64,000 bases of DNA from Desulforhopalus vacuolatus. GTDB taxonomy: Bacteria > Desulfobacterota > Desulfobulbia > Desulfobulbales > Desulfocapsaceae. The notes beneath the pieces are model-generated. The model saw only the letters and a list, made by a program, of their open reading frames with translations. It did not search any database and was not told the origin of the DNA. Positions 63,627 through 64,000 of this stretch are shown here, one piece after another (the first letter of the stretch is position 1; each line of letters starts with the position of its first letter). The stretch covers positions 1 through 64,000 of the forward strand of contig NZ_JAFFPZ010000012.1 of the NCBI RefSeq assembly GCF_016918505.1, in the 5' to 3' direction. A program made the translations under genes and the position numbers.

Positions 63627-64000
63627 TTACGGCTGGGTGGCGGCATTCTCTGCAAGACGGCGATGGAGCAGCAGTCCGCTGGCTGCGGAAAGGCAGGTGA
63701 GGACGATGCCTGCGCAGATGAGGGCCGTGGCAAGGGAAAAATGGCCGGAAAGGGCACCGATGGCGGGACCGAGGATGGAAAATCCTACTCGGATGATAAG
63801 ACTGCGGATGGAAAAGATGGTGGCGCGGATGTCGGAGCTGCAGAACTGGTTGGTGACATTTTTCAGTACCGGAGTGGCATACCCGCGCAGGGCGTAGAAG
63901 ACAAAGAGAAGGCAGATGGCCGGTATCACCGGCAGCAGGCCGAGACCGATATAGCTGCAGGGGATGGCGATGGCGATGAGGGCGAGGGCCAGTTTGGGAT
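63627..64000 (-). CDS. MFS transporter, N-terminal part outside window
   Basis: The frame is open from the right edge to a stop at 63627, about 124 codons. It reads PKLALALIAIAIPCSYIGLG, then VIPAICLLFVFYALRGYATP, NVTNQFCSSDIRATIFSIRS, and IGALSGHFSLATALICAGIV before a charged C-terminus (LLHRRLAENAATQP). These are the last few membrane segments of a major facilitator. The substrate is unknown. The GTG at 63929 is internal, not the true start. Confidence 0.7.
   Translation of the reverse strand, partial: PKLALALIAIAIPCSYIGLGLLPVIPAICLLFVFYALRGYATPVLKNVTNQFCSSDIRATIFSIRSLIIRVGFSILGPAIGALSGHFSLATALICAGIVLTCLSAASGLLLHRRLAENAATQP

Noticed and set aside
1-64000. tRNA, rRNA or riboswitch genes
   Set aside because: No cloverleaf with the expected T-loop sequence, rRNA core or known riboswitch motif was seen on reading; a covariance-model search would be needed to exclude small ones.

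Overview
The window looks like chromosomal DNA of an anaerobic, sulfur-metabolising bacterium, most likely a member of the Desulfobacterota (Desulfobulbales-like). The main reasons are two copies of the small siroheme/4Fe-4S sulfite-reductase-like protein known from sulfate reducers and a formate dehydrogenase whose UGA codon is read as selenocysteine. The lineage is an inference from gene content. No rRNA or tRNA gene was seen.

Layout. 1-17323 (minus) is the 5' part of one enormous open frame, at least 5774 codons, encoding a DUF4347 / VCBS-cadherin repeat surface protein that runs off the left edge. 17324-17918 is an intergenic graveyard. 17919-21570 (minus) holds a GltD-like flavoprotein followed by a selenocysteine formate dehydrogenase. 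22021-25269 (plus) is a pstSCAB phosphate-uptake operon, followed by a SulP anion transporter with a STAS domain. 27781-33470 (plus) is the most unusual part: three paralogous C-type-lectin/SUMF1-fold proteins whose last ~40 codons differ at first and second codon positions in the pattern expected of diversity-generating-retroelement (DGR) targets. They alternate with two paralogous coiled-coil proteins (one with a J domain, one with it deleted) and a bacterial PH-domain protein. No reverse transcriptase or template repeat lies in the window, so any retroelement must act from elsewhere or be lost.

33957-50868 is mostly housekeeping: a D-2-hydroxyacid dehydrogenase, dUTPase, a YycJ-like metallo-hydrolase, YhbY, a TraB-family membrane protein, a LysM lytic transglycosylase, a very long class A penicillin-binding protein, a TPR lipoprotein, a DJ-1/PfpI protein, a Nudix hydrolase, small sulfite reductase 1, a CBM9-like protein and a class 3 lipase. 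51489-55340 (minus) is an AT-richer PAS/GGDEF/EAL protein whose C-terminal CZB zinc-sensing domain is cut by an in-frame TGA. Small sulfite reductase 2 follows a four-copy ~186-bp tandem repeat. The right end is a TolC/adaptor/RND efflux operon and a truncated MFS transporter gene.

Intergenic space is dense in dispersed repeats: a 225-bp MITE-like element with perfect 17-bp terminal inverted repeats plus partial copies, palindromic elements centred on AGACAAGGCATGCCTTGTCT or AGACGCCCAAATTGGGCGTCT, and a 50-bp element ending in a KpnI-like GGTACC core. The giant adhesin, the variable lectin-fold proteins and the c-di-GMP protein together suggest a surface- or particle-attached lifestyle; this is inference.
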